Notes: generated by a model from the sequence alone, not told the origin. DNA of 64,000 nucleotides from Ceratotherium simum simum (GCF_000283155.1 NW_004454182.1:666589-730588), one strand, 5' to 3'; shown: positions 22,201 to 43,289, counted from the stretch's first letter. Numbers and translations are program-made.

Positions 22201-24831
22201 TACAATGCTGTTCTTTTCTGCCTTAAGTCACTTGTTTTACTATAAATTAAGTCTAAAGATAATTTGCTGTCATCTATAAAGGGGGACTAAATAATCATCA
22301 AGGACTGTTTCTAATCTAGACCTCAATAATTCTATGATTCTACAAAAATGAAAATGTAATATCTGTTGAAAATATAGATCATCAGAAGAATCTCCATATA
22401 CACCCCCTTCTGATTCACAAAGAATGATTTATGCAGCTTTACTAAAGAGACTAAAAGAAGAACCACTCAAAGGAATTATTGGACCAGATTATGTGACTGG
22501 ATCAAATCTCCCCAGTCATTCTGATATTCACATCTCTTGTCTTACGGGATTAAAAATACAGGTACAGCCTAATGTCAGGCATAAATTGTGCATTTCCATC
22601 ATTTTTATTTGTTTTATTATTTTTTGAAATGTGTTCTTAAAATAAGCGTAGTCTGAATAAAAGTAGGTACCTATAAACAAGCCTGAGGCCTAGTGAGAAA
22701 ATATTGCCCTTACTCCTTCCATAGTTAGTATAAATAGTCTCTCTCTCCTTAAAATAAATTCACAGAGATAGTCATTGTACTATTATCATAAAAGTAATGC
22801 ATGTAATAGGTATACTTAGTAACAAATGATTTTGTATACTTAGTAACAAATGTTTTAAAATACATACAGATCACATCCTTAGGGAAGTTAAATAAGGGAG
22901 ATGAAGCAACAATCAACACAGTTACAAATTATTATATCTCAGATTAATTTTAATTTTCTAGTCTCTATTTATTTTTTATAAACACAAAGAAAGTAATTAA
23001 AAACCGATGGATGTATAAAATATTATTGATATATTATGCATGTTCTTACATCGACTTACTGAACTTTTAAGCAATTAAAAATTATTGGGATCAATCATGA
23101 GGGATGGTGAATTCCCAAGGAATGGTCCCTAATGTACAATCAAAGTAATGATGGTGAATGATGCCAGAGCCTCCCAGTGTGACTCAGGGGTGCCATTATC
23201 TCCAGAAAATGGAGAAGCCTTCATCATCTCAGAGCCAGGACTAGTTGTAGGTGTCCCTATGAAGTAAACAAAGGTGAATCCTGATGAAATGCTAATTGAG
23301 ACTACAGATTCGACTGAAAGAACTCCACCTTCCAGTAATAGTCACATTGTACTCAGTTGATTCTTTTATTTCTTATGTAACTGGCTAATTACATTTCTGA
23401 TACTGACATGCCAGGCCAATGGAGAAAGGTACTTTTTGGGATAACCACTCAAAATAAATAAAATAGCGTGCTCCTAACGTAAATCCTAACTATAGCTTGA
23501 CTTGACACTGCAAACTAACTAAGTCTTCAGAACAAATCAATATATTCCAAAAAACGGACAGGACACATAGTTGTATACATGCTTATTATCCACTTATGTT
23601 CAGAGGTAAAGAACCGAAGCAGTAAATTCAATAACTTAATTAAGAGCAAAAAACATGATGCAATTTTTAGAATATATCTTGAGTGCCACTCACTGCCCTC
23701 TGTGTCATTTCTAGTACCTGATACCTGCGTGTCCCTATCTCCTCTTCGAGTCCTTTTTCTCCATCGAGATAGCCAAGAGACCTAATAGAAATGCTGTCTA
23801 ACCTCTCTGCACCCAAACCTCTGTTAGGAAAGGATCTACTAATTATCTTAGATAGACTAAGGCACAAATGACTAATTTATATGGAGTGCTACCCTCCCAG
23901 GATATTTCTATTTCAACAGAAAATTAATGTGTTCTGGTTATAACTGTGAAATTGTCAAGTACCTGTGAATGGGAAGCTCTTTACTTCACATGATGGATTT
24001 TTCAATATCTAGAAATAATTTGCTAACAACAAGCTGAAGCATTTGAAATCATGATCAAAAACCTGATAACTTTAGAACATAATTTAGAAGAGTGTTTATT
24101 CCATTTTGATTTTTTAAATCATGCTTTTCCTTCTAAGAGCTGGGAAATATAGATTGAAAGGTTTTTTTGCGTTTAGTTCTTCAGAACCACCCTTGACGTA
24201 GAAAATAACTGATGTAACTAAATTATAAATATGCTAGTAAGTCACTTGACTGACGTGATTTTAAATTATGTATACACTTATGCAGCAATATATTTTTCAT
24301 CTTCTGGAGGGCAGGTTCAGAGTTTCTGGCTTAAATAATTTCCCCAGCTGTATTAACATAGGCTATGTGATTAAAATAGTGAAGTATATTTAAGTCTATT
24401 ACTAGGTCTTTATAAAATGTTAACTTTGTAGTAATTAATAGATTAACAATACCTATTTAAAGAATTCAAATTATAAAACTAAATTCTATTTTGAAAGACA
24501 TCAGGGCATAACATTAATATATTTTAAAATGTTTCTACATTTGGTGGCAGTTCAAAAAATCTAATTTTTCTCATATTTTAAAATTTCCTATCAGCATTGC
24601 CTAAATATCGCCAGTGGTTCTTTATTAGAGTGATTCTGTTTCTGGAAGTTTAGAAACATGTTGTGAATTTGTAATCTTATCTTCTCTTTCCTCAACTCTC
24701 CCTATGTGCAGGGCCCTGTATTTCTCCTTGAAGACGGGAAGTCTGCTATCTCATTGAATGATGCTCTGATGTGGGCAAAGGTGAATCCATTCTCACCGTT
24801 AGGGACCGGAATACGACTCAACCCTTTCTGA
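1101..24831 (+). CDS. WDR17: WDR17, C-terminal half (14 exons, 3' end of gene)
   Basis: Fourteen exons join into one open frame of 522 codons plus a stop. I recognise the product as the C-terminal part of WD repeat-containing protein 17 from segments such as KFGGGIGVP, KEERLKAAAEIHLRLG, GNELELAVCVGTVLGE and, at the C terminus, GTGIRLNPF. The family is about 1,300 residues: N-terminal WD40 propellers followed by a helical solenoid-like region; only the latter is in the window. Exons are 1101-1256, 3293-3357, 6241-6373, 6807-6898, 7918-8017, 8673-8812, 11036-11056, 12961-13072, 17221-17362, 17660-17762, 18725-18826, 21965-22063, 22378-22561 and 24712-24831. All introns are GT-AG and the summed length is a multiple of three. 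The molecular role of the family is poorly defined; expression is described in retina and testis. The gene runs convergently toward SPATA4. Upstream exons lie off the left edge; I found none in 1-1100. Confidence 0.96.
1385..1577 (+). mobile_element. MER5A-like hAT-Charlie DNA transposon
   Basis: A non-autonomous hAT relic: the inner part (gggagacttgttagaaatgc ... actctgagatgg) and the 3' terminus tttgagaaccactgc match the MER5 consensus as I know it. It lies in a WDR17 intron. Confidence 0.75.
1815..2018 (+). repeat. Old LINE 3' end with poly(A)
   Basis: agtggttacctttgtg ... tcttgatctgggagctggtt ... then a run of about 20 A at 1997-2018. This is the pattern of an ancient L1-type 3' end, sense strand plus. 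Confidence 0.6.
2264..2506 (+). mobile_element. ERE SINE
   Basis: Full-length perissodactyl tRNA-derived SINE: head ggggccggcccagtggcaca with the B-box-like ggttcagatcccggc, then the gatgttagctcagggctgat tail. A microsatellite grew from the A-rich end. Confidence 0.92.
2503..2552 (+). repeat. (TA)n/(CA)n microsatellite
   Basis: Alternating TA then CA dinucleotides directly at the ERE tail, a common outcome of SINE tail expansion. Confidence 0.9.
3293..3357 (+). CDS. WDR17: WDR17 coding exon
   Basis: 65 bp encoding WDKALSIAPGVSVKYWKKLM and the start of an arginine codon that is split across the intron (AG|G). Acceptor cttccattccag, donor gtaatg. Confidence 0.94.
3845..4306 (-). mobile_element. 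MLT1-type MaLR LTR
   Basis: About 460 bp, starting tgtattagtttcctagggct and including aacaacagaaatttattctc, then near its end taattacattggcaaagacc. This is the reverse complement of an MLT1 solo LTR (ERVL-MaLR), nearly full length. Confidence 0.82.
4321..4362 (+). repeat. (ATTC)n tandem repeat
   Basis: Interrupted attc tetramers, followed by sequence resembling an L2/MIR end (agtgctcactatgctcccat). Confidence 0.8.
5287..5480 (+). mobile_element. ERE SINE
   Basis: Head gggggctggcccggtggcg, middle gtcaagccgtgctgtggtgg, ending in an A run at 5459-5475. The second tail module seen in longer EREs is missing. Confidence 0.88.
5871..5954 (+). mobile_element. 5'-truncated ERE SINE with perfect target duplication
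   Basis: Only the last 84 bp of a long-form ERE is present (gcagctacgacatacaacta ... ggggctttgg, then an A-rich tail). A 12-bp direct repeat, aatagataagct, flanks it at 5859-5870 and 5955-5966, marking it as one retrotransposition event. Confidence 0.85.
6241..6373 (+). CDS. WDR17: WDR17 coding exon
   Basis: 133 bp after the acceptor cttttattag. It encodes RRADQLIQEDKDDVIPYC through MSRGQLKEALLVAQ and ends in phase 0 at CAG|gtagaa. Repeated short helices here fit a solenoid. Confidence 0.94.
6807..6898 (+). CDS. WDR17: WDR17 coding exon
   Basis: 92 bp encoding AACEGNMQTLHVSTPKGSSY and SDDIYKEDFD. The donor is GA|gtgagc; the split codon is completed by the C of the next exon to give Asp. The intron before it is only 433 bp. 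Confidence 0.93.
7918..8017 (+). CDS. WDR17: WDR17 coding exon
   Basis: 100 bp following the polypyrimidine acceptor ttctttttctctctag. It encodes LLHKVSKELAEWYFQDGRAV and then LAACCHLAVDDIE, ending in phase 0 before gtatga. Confidence 0.95.
8673..8812 (+). CDS. WDR17: WDR17 coding exon
   Basis: 140 bp encoding LAMAYLIRGNELELAVCVGT to RKCMMIST and two bases (TG) of a split Cys codon. I placed the start at gcaag|ctt because this keeps the frame of the previous exon. The donor is gtaaga. The next exon is a microexon. Confidence 0.93.
9600..9792 (-). repeat. MIR SINE
   Basis: The gtgccaagcactgttttgag core and the downstream ggctccaaagtttgcact match MIR in antisense orientation. It abuts the MaLR LTR that starts at 9795. 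Confidence 0.7.
9795..10162 (-). mobile_element. MaLR LTR (MLT1/MST type)
   Basis: Contains ttataacaaaataccacaga, then aacaacagaaatttatttct and atgagggctctgccctcatg, ending near ggacaaacactcagtctgtg. This is a MaLR LTR read in reverse; the subfamily is not certain. Confidence 0.75.
11036..11056 (+). CDS. WDR17: WDR17 21-nt microexon
   Basis: A 21-bp exon between a strong acceptor (ttattttctttttag) and the donor gtatta. It completes the Cys codon opened by the previous exon, encodes FPSVGY, and leaves AG for an Arg codon completed by the next exon. The introns on each side are about 2.2 and 1.9 kb. Skipping it would remove exactly seven codons without shifting the frame. Confidence 0.88.
12186..12412 (-). 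mobile_element. ERE SINE with target duplication
   Basis: Reverse-oriented ERE: tail modules (gattgtccctgagctaacat) on the left and head ccaggccagccc on the right. A 12-bp near-perfect repeat, taagtgccttat / taaatgccttat, flanks it at 12161-12172 and 12413-12424. It lies in a WDR17 intron. Confidence 0.9.
12961..13072 (+). CDS. WDR17: WDR17 coding exon
   Basis: 112 bp after ttatgtgaatag. It encodes NLAADLLLLTPDNELQLVKL, then CAFYPGCTEEINDLHEK, ending in phase 0 before gtacgc. Confidence 0.95.
13200..13475 (-). repeat. MIR SINE
   Basis: Contains gaactcagggaaagtaggga with gtgagaactgcaacttcagc, the antisense MIR core and 3' end. Confidence 0.6.
13690..13815 (+). repeat. MIR SINE
   Basis: Contains ctctggacctggtgtcagaa and the cttccgtttcttcatttcag segment, matching the MIR core in sense orientation. 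Confidence 0.65.
13893..14140 (-). mobile_element. ERE SINE
   Basis: Reverse-oriented ERE between a T run and the head ccacgaggctggccc. Both gagctaacat tail modules are present. A second T run of about 18 follows on the far side. No clear target duplication was found. Confidence 0.88.
14163..14270 (-). mobile_element. MaLR LTR fragment
   Basis: Contains ggaagctgggaagtctaaga and gagggcttgcttcctaggcg. It matches the middle of the LTR at 9795-10162, so it is probably the same MaLR group, interrupted by the ERE to its left. Confidence 0.5.
14290..15240 (+). repeat. Old LINE 3' region split by an ERE
   Basis: The stretch near 14350 (aaatatccaaccataggg ... tccattaagaag) and 15100-15240 (ttatgggtgacttttacttt ... 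aataaaagc) look like two parts of one ancient LINE 3' region. An ERE at 14630-14880 interrupts it. Confidence 0.5.
14619..14880 (-). mobile_element. ERE SINE (long form) with 14-bp target duplication
   Basis: Reverse-oriented long-form ERE with the cccagtagatagttgtatgt module and head ccacggggccggccc. The perfect repeat gtaaaacattttct flanks it at 14605-14618 and 14881-14894. Confidence 0.94.
15320..15440 (-). repeat. MIR SINE
   Basis: Contains gaggcttagagaggctgagt then gtttacacaaccattagt, the antisense MIR core (normally ...gaggttaagtaacttgcccaag). Confidence 0.55.
16600..16849 (-). mobile_element. ERE SINE (long form) with target duplication
   Basis: Reverse-oriented long ERE, with a T run at its left and head tactgggccgaccc at its right. 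The near-perfect repeat ttaatgta/ggtttt lies at 16587-16599 and 16850-16862 (one mismatch). Confidence 0.92.
17221..17362 (+). CDS. WDR17: WDR17 coding exon
   Basis: 142 bp after ttcttttctag. It encodes CKLPPVEECVQLAETAHTDG, then FETVKYYLLSQEPEKALPIG and IDFIK, with one base left for a split Glu codon. The donor gtaagt is consensus. Confidence 0.95.
17660..17762 (+). CDS. WDR17: WDR17 coding exon
   Basis: 103 bp after ttttattttgccag. It encodes ECIKSSDWTLDTIYPVLDLL and SYIPTEKLVLHTCT, ending with a split Glu codon at GA|gtgagt. The intron before it is only 297 bp. Confidence 0.95.
18725..18826 (+). CDS. WDR17: WDR17 coding exon
   Basis: 102 bp after attctctttcag. It encodes SRNELLILCGYVGALLAIQR and QYQSIVPALYEYT, with AG left for a split Ser codon. 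Donor gtaaaa. Confidence 0.95.
19850..20720 (+). repeat. LINE-2 3' region
   Basis: Pyrimidine-rich sequence with the L2 3' signature: ccactgtctacagataatgt, tccttagccttacattaagg and ctccggccaaactgagttac. It is sense on the plus strand, in a WDR17 intron. Confidence 0.7.
20891..21133 (+). mobile_element. ERE SINE with target duplication
   Basis: Head ggggccggccacttggtgta to the tail gggctaatcttcctc plus A run. A 10-bp repeat, ataagcgcct / ataagctcct, flanks it at 20881-20890 and 21134-21143. Confidence 0.92.
21965..22063 (+). CDS. WDR17: WDR17 coding exon
   Basis: 99 bp after ttcacgtctcag. It encodes QLLKRREVSMPLKIEHLSEE and LDAWRACTQSIN, with CG left for a split Arg codon. The donor is gtgagt. 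The following intron is 314 bp. Confidence 0.94.
22378..22561 (+). CDS. WDR17: WDR17 coding exon
   Basis: 184 bp after gaaaatatag. It encodes SSEESPYTPPSDSQRMIYAA, then LLKRLKEEPLKGIIGPDYVT, then GSNLPSHSDIHISCLTGLKI and Q. It ends in phase 0 before gtacag. The Ser/Pro-rich opening looks like a flexible linker. Confidence 0.95.
24712..24831 (+). CDS. WDR17: WDR17 final coding exon with stop
   Basis: Coding part of the terminal exon, after the acceptor tccctatgtgcag. It encodes GPVFLLEDGKSAISLNDALM and WAKVNPFSPLGTGIRLNPF, then TGA at 24829-24831. The exon continues as 3'UTR. Confidence 0.95.
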   Translation, partial: GPVFLLEDGKSAISLNDALMWAKVNPFSPLGTGIRLNPF

Positions 24832-24983
24832 CAGAAGGTTCTTCTCCATGTTTCATTGTTTTTTAAAGACCTTTCGTGGTTAGTCTTACCTAAACCTTTG
24901 TTGTCAAAGAGCCAAGGTGGGGAGGAGGAGGAGGGGAGATGGGGAATACCAATTGATTTTATTCATTAACTTCAAAAAATAAA
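24832..24983 (+). promoter_or_regulatory. WDR17: WDR17 3'UTR with candidate poly(A) signal
   Basis: Sequence after the WDR17 stop. An AATAAA hexamer at 24978-24983, about 150 bp downstream of the stop, could end the transcript. Other AATAAA-like hexamers follow in the AT-rich flank, so the true end could be further down. Confidence 0.5.
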
Positions 24984-27900
24984 ATATTTATGTAAATTTC
25001 AAAGAAAAATAGGTGTCTCCTTTATAAAATATAATAGCTATATTTGGGAAGAAGGTCGTATTTAAATTATAAAGGCCTGAATAATTTAAATGAGCATATA
25101 AAAGTTTCACAAAGCACAAAAGGTACCAAAATATTACATTGTTGAAACAATGAAACATATAAAATAGTGCAACATCTAGAATAGTGCTCAACCTCCAGCA
25201 AGTCCTTAATGAATATCTGAATGACCGAGTATCTCGAAATATCGAAATGTTCAGGTGTGTGTGACTGATCTTCAAGTTAACAAGCACCTATATTGTCCTC
25301 TATAAAATGTATAGTAAGCCACTACTTTTAGTTTATATTTAATAAAAGTTTTCAGTTACAATTTTAATATATATTAATAAGTGGATACACAGTCAAAATA
25401 CTTTTGAGTTTTATTTTTTTAAAAAGAAAATATTACCAAGATTTTTTTATCTGAAATTCAAATTTAGTTATAAAGGAATAGGTTATATAAGCATGAAGAA
25501 AATTTAGGGGTGAAAAACACAAAATGCAGTCAAAGCTGTATGAGAATTTGCATTTAATGATAACTGACTATTTTAAAAGATATTTGGTACGTATAGATAT
25601 TAGTTTTGATTAGTGCATTTAATATTTAAATAACCTCTAATCAATTTATATTAACTCTAAAACATAATTTATTTGATAAAAATTAGTTTCAAATAAATTT
25701 CTGTAAGTAAATAGGATATTAGTTGAAATTTTGGGCATTTTATGTAAATTCAAATTTTTAAAATATTTATTAAAAGAGTAAAGCTTTATTTAATTAAAAA
25801 AAAAAAGCCTGAGGCATGACTTACAAGTATTTCAATTGTACTAGAAGTCTGACTTTGAAATTTATGAAATCAGTGTATACTAGGAAGAATAGTACTTTGA
25901 TACTTAAGTTGTTTTACAGGATTTATAATATAGATGTTTTTGTCTAACTAAAGAGTGAGCTCATATAACTAGAATGTGGTTTTTATTATCTTTAAACTTG
26001 TTGCATTTAAAATATTTTAAAATTTTTCTTAAGCAAGCTTCTTAAAACAGAAAACAATATATATTATGTACCCATCTACCACACTGACCACTTCTAACTC
26101 CTCAAAAAGACATTATAGGCTTAAATTCCATTTAAAAAAAAATTAATATTATAGAAGAGAATGTATGCAACTCAGAGATGCAATGGATAATGTAAAGTAT
26201 ATCTGAGAAGTATAGTTTTCAGCCCTTAGTGATATATGTAACTCAAATTTGTTTTAGGTAAGGAGGATTATTAATTAGCATATATTAATTGGCATATCCT
26301 CATCTAAAAATGTCAGTCTAAATCTTGCTATCATTCTCTTTATTTTGTTTTAAAATAGATTAAGAAGCCTATCTTTTGTACTTTAAATACTTCAAAAGGT
26401 ATCATTGAGTTTAAGTTATACATATACAAACAATTGTAACCTTTTTGTATATTTTGAATGAATGCAAGAGAGTAGTATTTTTGTGTATAAAATATGAAAA
26501 AAATCATACAACTCTTTAGCACATGAAGACAATAGAGGAGTAACCCAATTTCTGTCTAAAATCTAAATTGGATTGATGCAAGTGCAATTCTATTATTCTT
26601 TGACTTCTACAGTGTTCTATATGTTAATATTAATTATAACTATTAATCCTTGACAGAATTATTAATGTCATTTGACTATGTCAATGTGTATATATTATGC
26701 CTTAATATGTAAAACAAAGCAATTTTTTAAAATTATAAAAGTATTTTTCACTATTAGATTTCATATGTATGAAAACCCAAACAAACAATATGAACTTATT
26801 TTACTATTTGAAGATGTTCATATCACCAATAATGATGTGGACAAATTATCAAAATAGTAAGTTTAAATATGCTTTTATGAAATGTCTCATTAGAAAATGA
26901 TTTTAAAAGCATTGGAAAAACATTTTGCGTATAAAAATTACCAGGTGGTTAACAAAATTGCAATATCAAAATGAGTTACATAAAAATATTTGATTTTTAT
27001 GTCAATCGAAATTAATGAAATATATATATTTTTTCATGAAATCACACAGACATGTTCAGGAACATGGTTGCATTAGACCAATGACTCTCTTTTGTTGTCC
27101 TTGTAACAGGAAAATTGACACTTTTTGGTCTTAAGTCAAAAGGCATTCTGAATATAGTAAAAGCCTCAGAAATTATTTGCAAAATGTAGGGTTTCATATT
27201 TAGTATACCAGTAATATAGAAGATATCTTTAAGTCAACTCTTAATAAGTGCTCATTGTACCATATCTTTGAAACATTTGTACCTAAATAATTGAAAAAAG
27301 TACTTTCATGCTGAATTTAAATACCATGTAACTGTGCTATATTATATGGCATGTAGTTATCTAGGTTTTATGTATGTATGTACATATTTCAGGTCCCCTA
27401 AATTTTAATCAATACTGCAGTTAAAGCCGAATATGACATAGTTAACTGCTAAAATGAGTGTCAGTCTTGTCTCTGAAACCATCGTTGAGAGAACGCTGTT
27501 TCGCCATAAATGCTGCATCAGAGTCATCAGAGGCGTGAAGGGCGGAGCTGTCCATCTGGGTTATTACCCTACTCGGAAACCTAGAAAAATGGTTTCATTG
27601 GACTATTCAGGAGGATGATTCTCTGCCTGTCAGAAACACTGACTACCAAAAAAATCCCCTAGAATTAGTATAAAAGGGAAAAAGGGCTTACTAATTAATA
27701 CAAAAAGCATATCACAGAGACTTCCATTCCCGTGATGAGCATTCTGCCAGTTGATTGAAAAGGTTCTGTGCCTATAGGGGCTGCTGTAGCTCCTACAAAA
27801 GCTCATTCCCTCCTTCTGTCAGCAATCCTTTGTGAAGTCAGTGGCCTTCCCAAGATTTGCCTGTAGTGTTGGCTTCTGCTGACACAACTCAACCTCCACA

Positions 27901-29207
27901 AGCTCTTGAAGTTACCTACCTGGACCACACCTGCTGCCTTCATTTACTTATTCACTGTGGAATGAAGCTTCCAGACTAGTTCCTATTTTCCACAACTCTC
28001 TACAGGTCCCACAGGAATCCTGGGAACTTACCGTAGTCAGGCCAGGAGTGATTAGCTTTTTCAGGAAATTGATCAGTCAGGAGAATAAGGAAACTTATTA
28101 TTTGCCTGTTTACCCAAATCCCATCCTTTCCTCTGGATCTTTTCCCCAGCTGAGCTTCAGAAGACTTGTTTATACAACCCTTTCCTAAGGAACTGTATTT
28201 TATGGGTTAAAAATGATTCTCATAATTTTCTACTTGAGATTTGTCATTAGAATGCAAGGCAACAGGTAATTCACCCATGGCTGGTTCAGATATGCCTTTG
28301 AACTGTATCCTTTACCTCAGATGAAACTAGATTCTAAACACATTCCCAAGAAGTCATCTATGTCACCAGGGCTCTCTTTAATTTCTTTTAGTAAACACTA
28401 TCTATCCCAAAATATAAAATTAAACTAGGAAATCTCTGGAGGTAGAAATTCTAATAAAAACTGTCGAAGCCTTCAAAAATGCAGAAAAATTGATAGAGTT
28501 TAGTGGAAATTGACATGCATATCATGGGATTCAGCATGAGTAATATTCATCTTGGAAGTCAAATGATAATGAGATGGCATAAAAACATGAATAGTTCTGG
28601 TTGAAGAAAATTTTCCAAATATGAACATAAAACTACCAAGAATATGTGAAAGATAATCAGTCTTTCCTTTCCCTTCAATAAAAATACGGGGCATGGCAGC
28701 AACCAGTAGGAATTTTTAAATTGAACTAAATGGATTGCTAAACACCACAAACAAATTCCACGTGAAGCATGATTTTCCTTCTCCAAAACTTGGTATCAAC
28801 AGGAAAGACACCTATATTTTAAAAATGTTTAAATCAGTCTATTTATGGAGGTGGGCAAGATTTTCTATGCACCAATGTATAATAATAATCATTCAGAATA
28901 AATTTTTTTTTTAATGCACGTGATGTTTAAACATATAATATCAGGCCAAGTGGTAGCTCTTTTCAGTTCTAATGAGGAAAACACATCACAAAGTAGATTC
29001 ACTATTCCTACAGAATTTATGAGGAAGAACTCTTACCTGTCCTGGTGAATTATGTTTAGCTGTACCTTTAAAATTATTTTTGCTCATTCTATGCTAATTA
29101 ATTTGATTTTGTATTTTCAGCAGTACCTGGCACAGGAGTTGAATAAATCGTTGTTGAATTGAATTGAAAAAATATGTTCTTCAGCTCAATTATGGATAAG
29201 ACACCAG
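24984..29207. other. AT-rich gap between WDR17 and SPATA4 3' ends
   Basis: About 4.2 kb between the two convergent genes. 25300-27400 is extremely AT-rich with no open frame of note. A small GC-richer patch with a 54-codon open frame lies at 27454-27618. I recognised no repeats here, unlike the flanking regions. Confidence 0.7.
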
Positions 29208-29315
29208 TTTAATTAACTTATTGAAATATATCCCAGACTAGGTGCTTATATCCCTTTAGGATGGCAAGGGATAGGGGCACACTTCTTCAAAGCCATTAAC
29301 AGGTGCTTTTCAAGG
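29208..29315 (-). promoter_or_regulatory. SPATA4: SPATA4 3'UTR with candidate ATTAAA signal
   Basis: Downstream of the SPATA4 stop the minus strand has ATTAAA (plus-strand TTTAAT, 29208-29213) about 105 bp from the stop. It is a common poly(A)-signal variant; no canonical AATAAA is closer. A short 3'UTR is plausible but unproven. Confidence 0.35.
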
Positions 29316-40679
<11,364 letters not shown>

Positions 40680-40944
40680 CTATTTTCTGTCGAGCTTTTG
40701 GAGAAGAGTGTAAGGAGACTGCAGAGGACAAGGACGGTTTCTGTTTGGAAATTGGAAACAATAGGGTTTTTGCTCCAAAACACCAATGAAAAAAATCTTC
40801 AAAATTAAAATGAATAAATGTTTAATGTCTACAAAATTTAATGTACCTATTTTCTTAATTATTACATTGTGTTCATAAAAATGACATAATATTTGCAAGC
40901 AATTTGTAAGTTAGATTTTCATACTTCACAAAGATGCCCAGTAT

Positions 40945-41040
40945 GCACAGTTCATTCATTCATTCAACAAACACTTATTGAGTTCCTACCAAGTGCCAGG
41001 CACTGATCTAGTCACTTGGGATTATCAGTGAACAATGCAG
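40945..41040 (-). repeat. LINE-2 3' end
   Basis: cattcattcaacaaacactt, then ccaagtgccaggcactgatc and agtgaacaatg form the L2 3' end in antisense. Confidence 0.7.
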
Positions 41041-41117
41041 AGAAAAAAAAATGATTGCAGAGCAGACATAGACTATTATATATTAAATATGTACACAACA
41101 AAGTTACCAAAATCCTT

Positions 41118-41156
41118 TAAAAACTTTTACAGCAAAAAAAAAAAAAAAAAAAAAAA
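41118..41156 (+). repeat. Poly(A) run
   Basis: About 22 consecutive A near 41135-41156, with no recognised retroelement body directly upstream. Confidence 0.6.
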
Positions 41157-41424
41157 TCACAATGTGGCATGTAGATACACATTATTATGCAAGATAAAAT
41201 ATGGGATAGATCTTGATAGTGGAGCTATAGAATATTTTGTCGAATGTTTATTCATATACATGTTTATTAAGAAAGTAAACCAATGTGAGTTTGTATACAG
41301 TTAAAAAGAAAAACAGAATGAAGCTATAGAAGTGTTTTGTCTTTGATCAATGAAGTTTTTCATGAGAGATTCATTCATTCAATAAACTTTTTTTGAGAAG
41401 CTATTATTCTGTGTGCTATGGTAT

Positions 41425-41622
41425 GCAGTAGATCCTCACTATCCAATATGGTAGCCACCAGCCACATCTGACTATTTAGATTTAAATGTAAATAAAAGAA
41501 AATGAGTAATACTGATTACATTTCAACTGCTTGATAGCCATGTGTGGCTAGTGGCTAGCGTATTGTAAGCACAGATAACAGCACTATCACTGCAGGAAGT
41601 TCTCCTGGACAGCTGTGCACTA
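41425..41622. repeat. Old DNA-transposon-like repeat
   Basis: tggtagccaccagccacatc and, after an AT-rich middle, agccatgtgtggctagtggc form a mammalian interspersed repeat whose two halves are partly inverted copies. Family not assigned. Confidence 0.5.
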
Positions 41623-41804
41623 GATTATTTATAGAAGGTACAGAGATATAAATACCTGTAAAAAGATCATGGACATGGAAAAGGTCTGCCATGGTAAAAA
41701 TATATTAGCATCAGGGAGGAAGCAAATAATTTGGTCTGAAGGAGTCTAGGAGTCCTCTCAGAGGAGGTGACCTGTGATCTGGATGTCATAAGGCAGTATT
41801 TTTT

Positions 41805-42312
41805 GAACTAGTTAAGACACAGACTTTGGAGCACCAGCTCTACTTTTTATTATTTTTGTGACTTTAGGCAAGTTATTTAACCATTCTCATTTTTAAAATG
41901 TAGAAATAAATAGGATAAATAGCTCCTAGGGTTGTGTTGAAGATTAAATAAACAAGTTACATATGCAAAGAGCCTAGAACAGGGTGCAGCACATAATCAG
42001 TGCTCAGTAAGTATAAATTATTGTTTTTTTGTTTTTTGGGTTTTTTTTTTTTTTTTGCTGAGGAAGACTAGCCCTAAGCTAACATCTATTGCAAATCTTC
42101 CTCTTTTTTTGCTTGAGAAAGATTAGCCCTGAGCTAACATCTGTGCCAGTCTTCCTCTATTTTGTATGTGGGTCACTGCCACAGCATGGCTGATGAGTGG
42201 CTGATGCCCAGGATCTGAACCCATGACCCCGGGCCGCCAAAGCAGAGTGTGTGGAAATTTAACCACTGGGCCACATGGCTGGCCCCATAAATTATTGCTT
42301 TTATGACAATCG
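41805..42312 (+). repeat. MIR SINE, split by an ERE
   Basis: The sense MIR core (gactttaggcaagttattta, gttgtgttgaagattaaata, gtgctcagtaagtataaatt) continues until the ERE at 42024-42286. Confidence 0.8.
42024..42286 (-). mobile_element. ERE SINE with 11-bp target duplication
   Basis: Reverse-oriented ERE, from T runs to head gggccacatggctggcccc. The perfect repeat ataaattattg flanks it at 42013-42023 and 42287-42297. It inserted into the 3' end of a MIR. Confidence 0.94.
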
Positions 42313-43289
42313 TGGAAATCTGTGTGATGGAGAGGGGAGAGAACAATTCCACAGGGAATGACCAATGTGAGCAGAAGCATAGACGATATGATCTATGATG
42401 TGAGAGTTTTTTTAAATAAGTTTTAGGAAATAACAAATAACCTATTAGGGTTGGAGAAAGTGTTTAGGCTTTTACATGAGGCCTAACCCAAGATTTAGGT
42501 GGTAATGGCTACAGAGGTAGATTAGGCCTATAGACTGGGGCTTAATTGAGAACAGTCTTGCTAAGGAGTTAGAATTTTACCTGTAATAAGTGTGCCGATT
42601 GTTAAGCAAATACATCTCTGTTTCAAACACATCCTTTTGTATTCTGTCCTGTGGAGTTGGAACTCCACAATGGGATTTCTCCTTTGTTAAGAGTTTTATT
42701 GAATTCTGCCAATAGGGGGAACTAAATAGAGACTAGGAGGCCAGAGGAAGGAGAAGGGATTTGCTGTTTTCCCTTTGCTTGTTGTTCATATGGATGTCAC
42801 CACAACAAAGCTTCACCTGGCAGTGGCAGTTGGTTCCAGTCTCCAATTTTTATAGCACTCCTGGAGCAGATTTCCTCACACCCCCTCAGAGGTTTTAGCA
42901 ACCACAGAGAAGGCCCGCAGAATTCCCAGTCCCAGATTTTACTCTAAGACCACTCCTCTGAGCTCCTGAAGAATCAGCACCAGCTGTGTCCTCTCCCCCT
43001 TCAGAAGTCAGTCCATAAGGCTTTTCCTTCAAGTTCTAGATTCTTAGAACCCCAGCTTCTTCCCTTTCTTCCCTAGCACTAGGGGTGGCAATTGCTTTCT
43101 GAATCATCTTATCTGTAATTTGATGGTTGCGCTTTAGTTTTTCGGTTCTTCAGCATCTGTTTAACCATTTCCTTATATTAAACTCTTGTTGTCGAATTCA
43201 TGGAGTGACTTCTGTTGTCCTGACTGGATGCTGAATGATGCATTGCTTCCTACCTGGAGTGAGTGAGGTTTCCCTCTACACTAGCTCAC

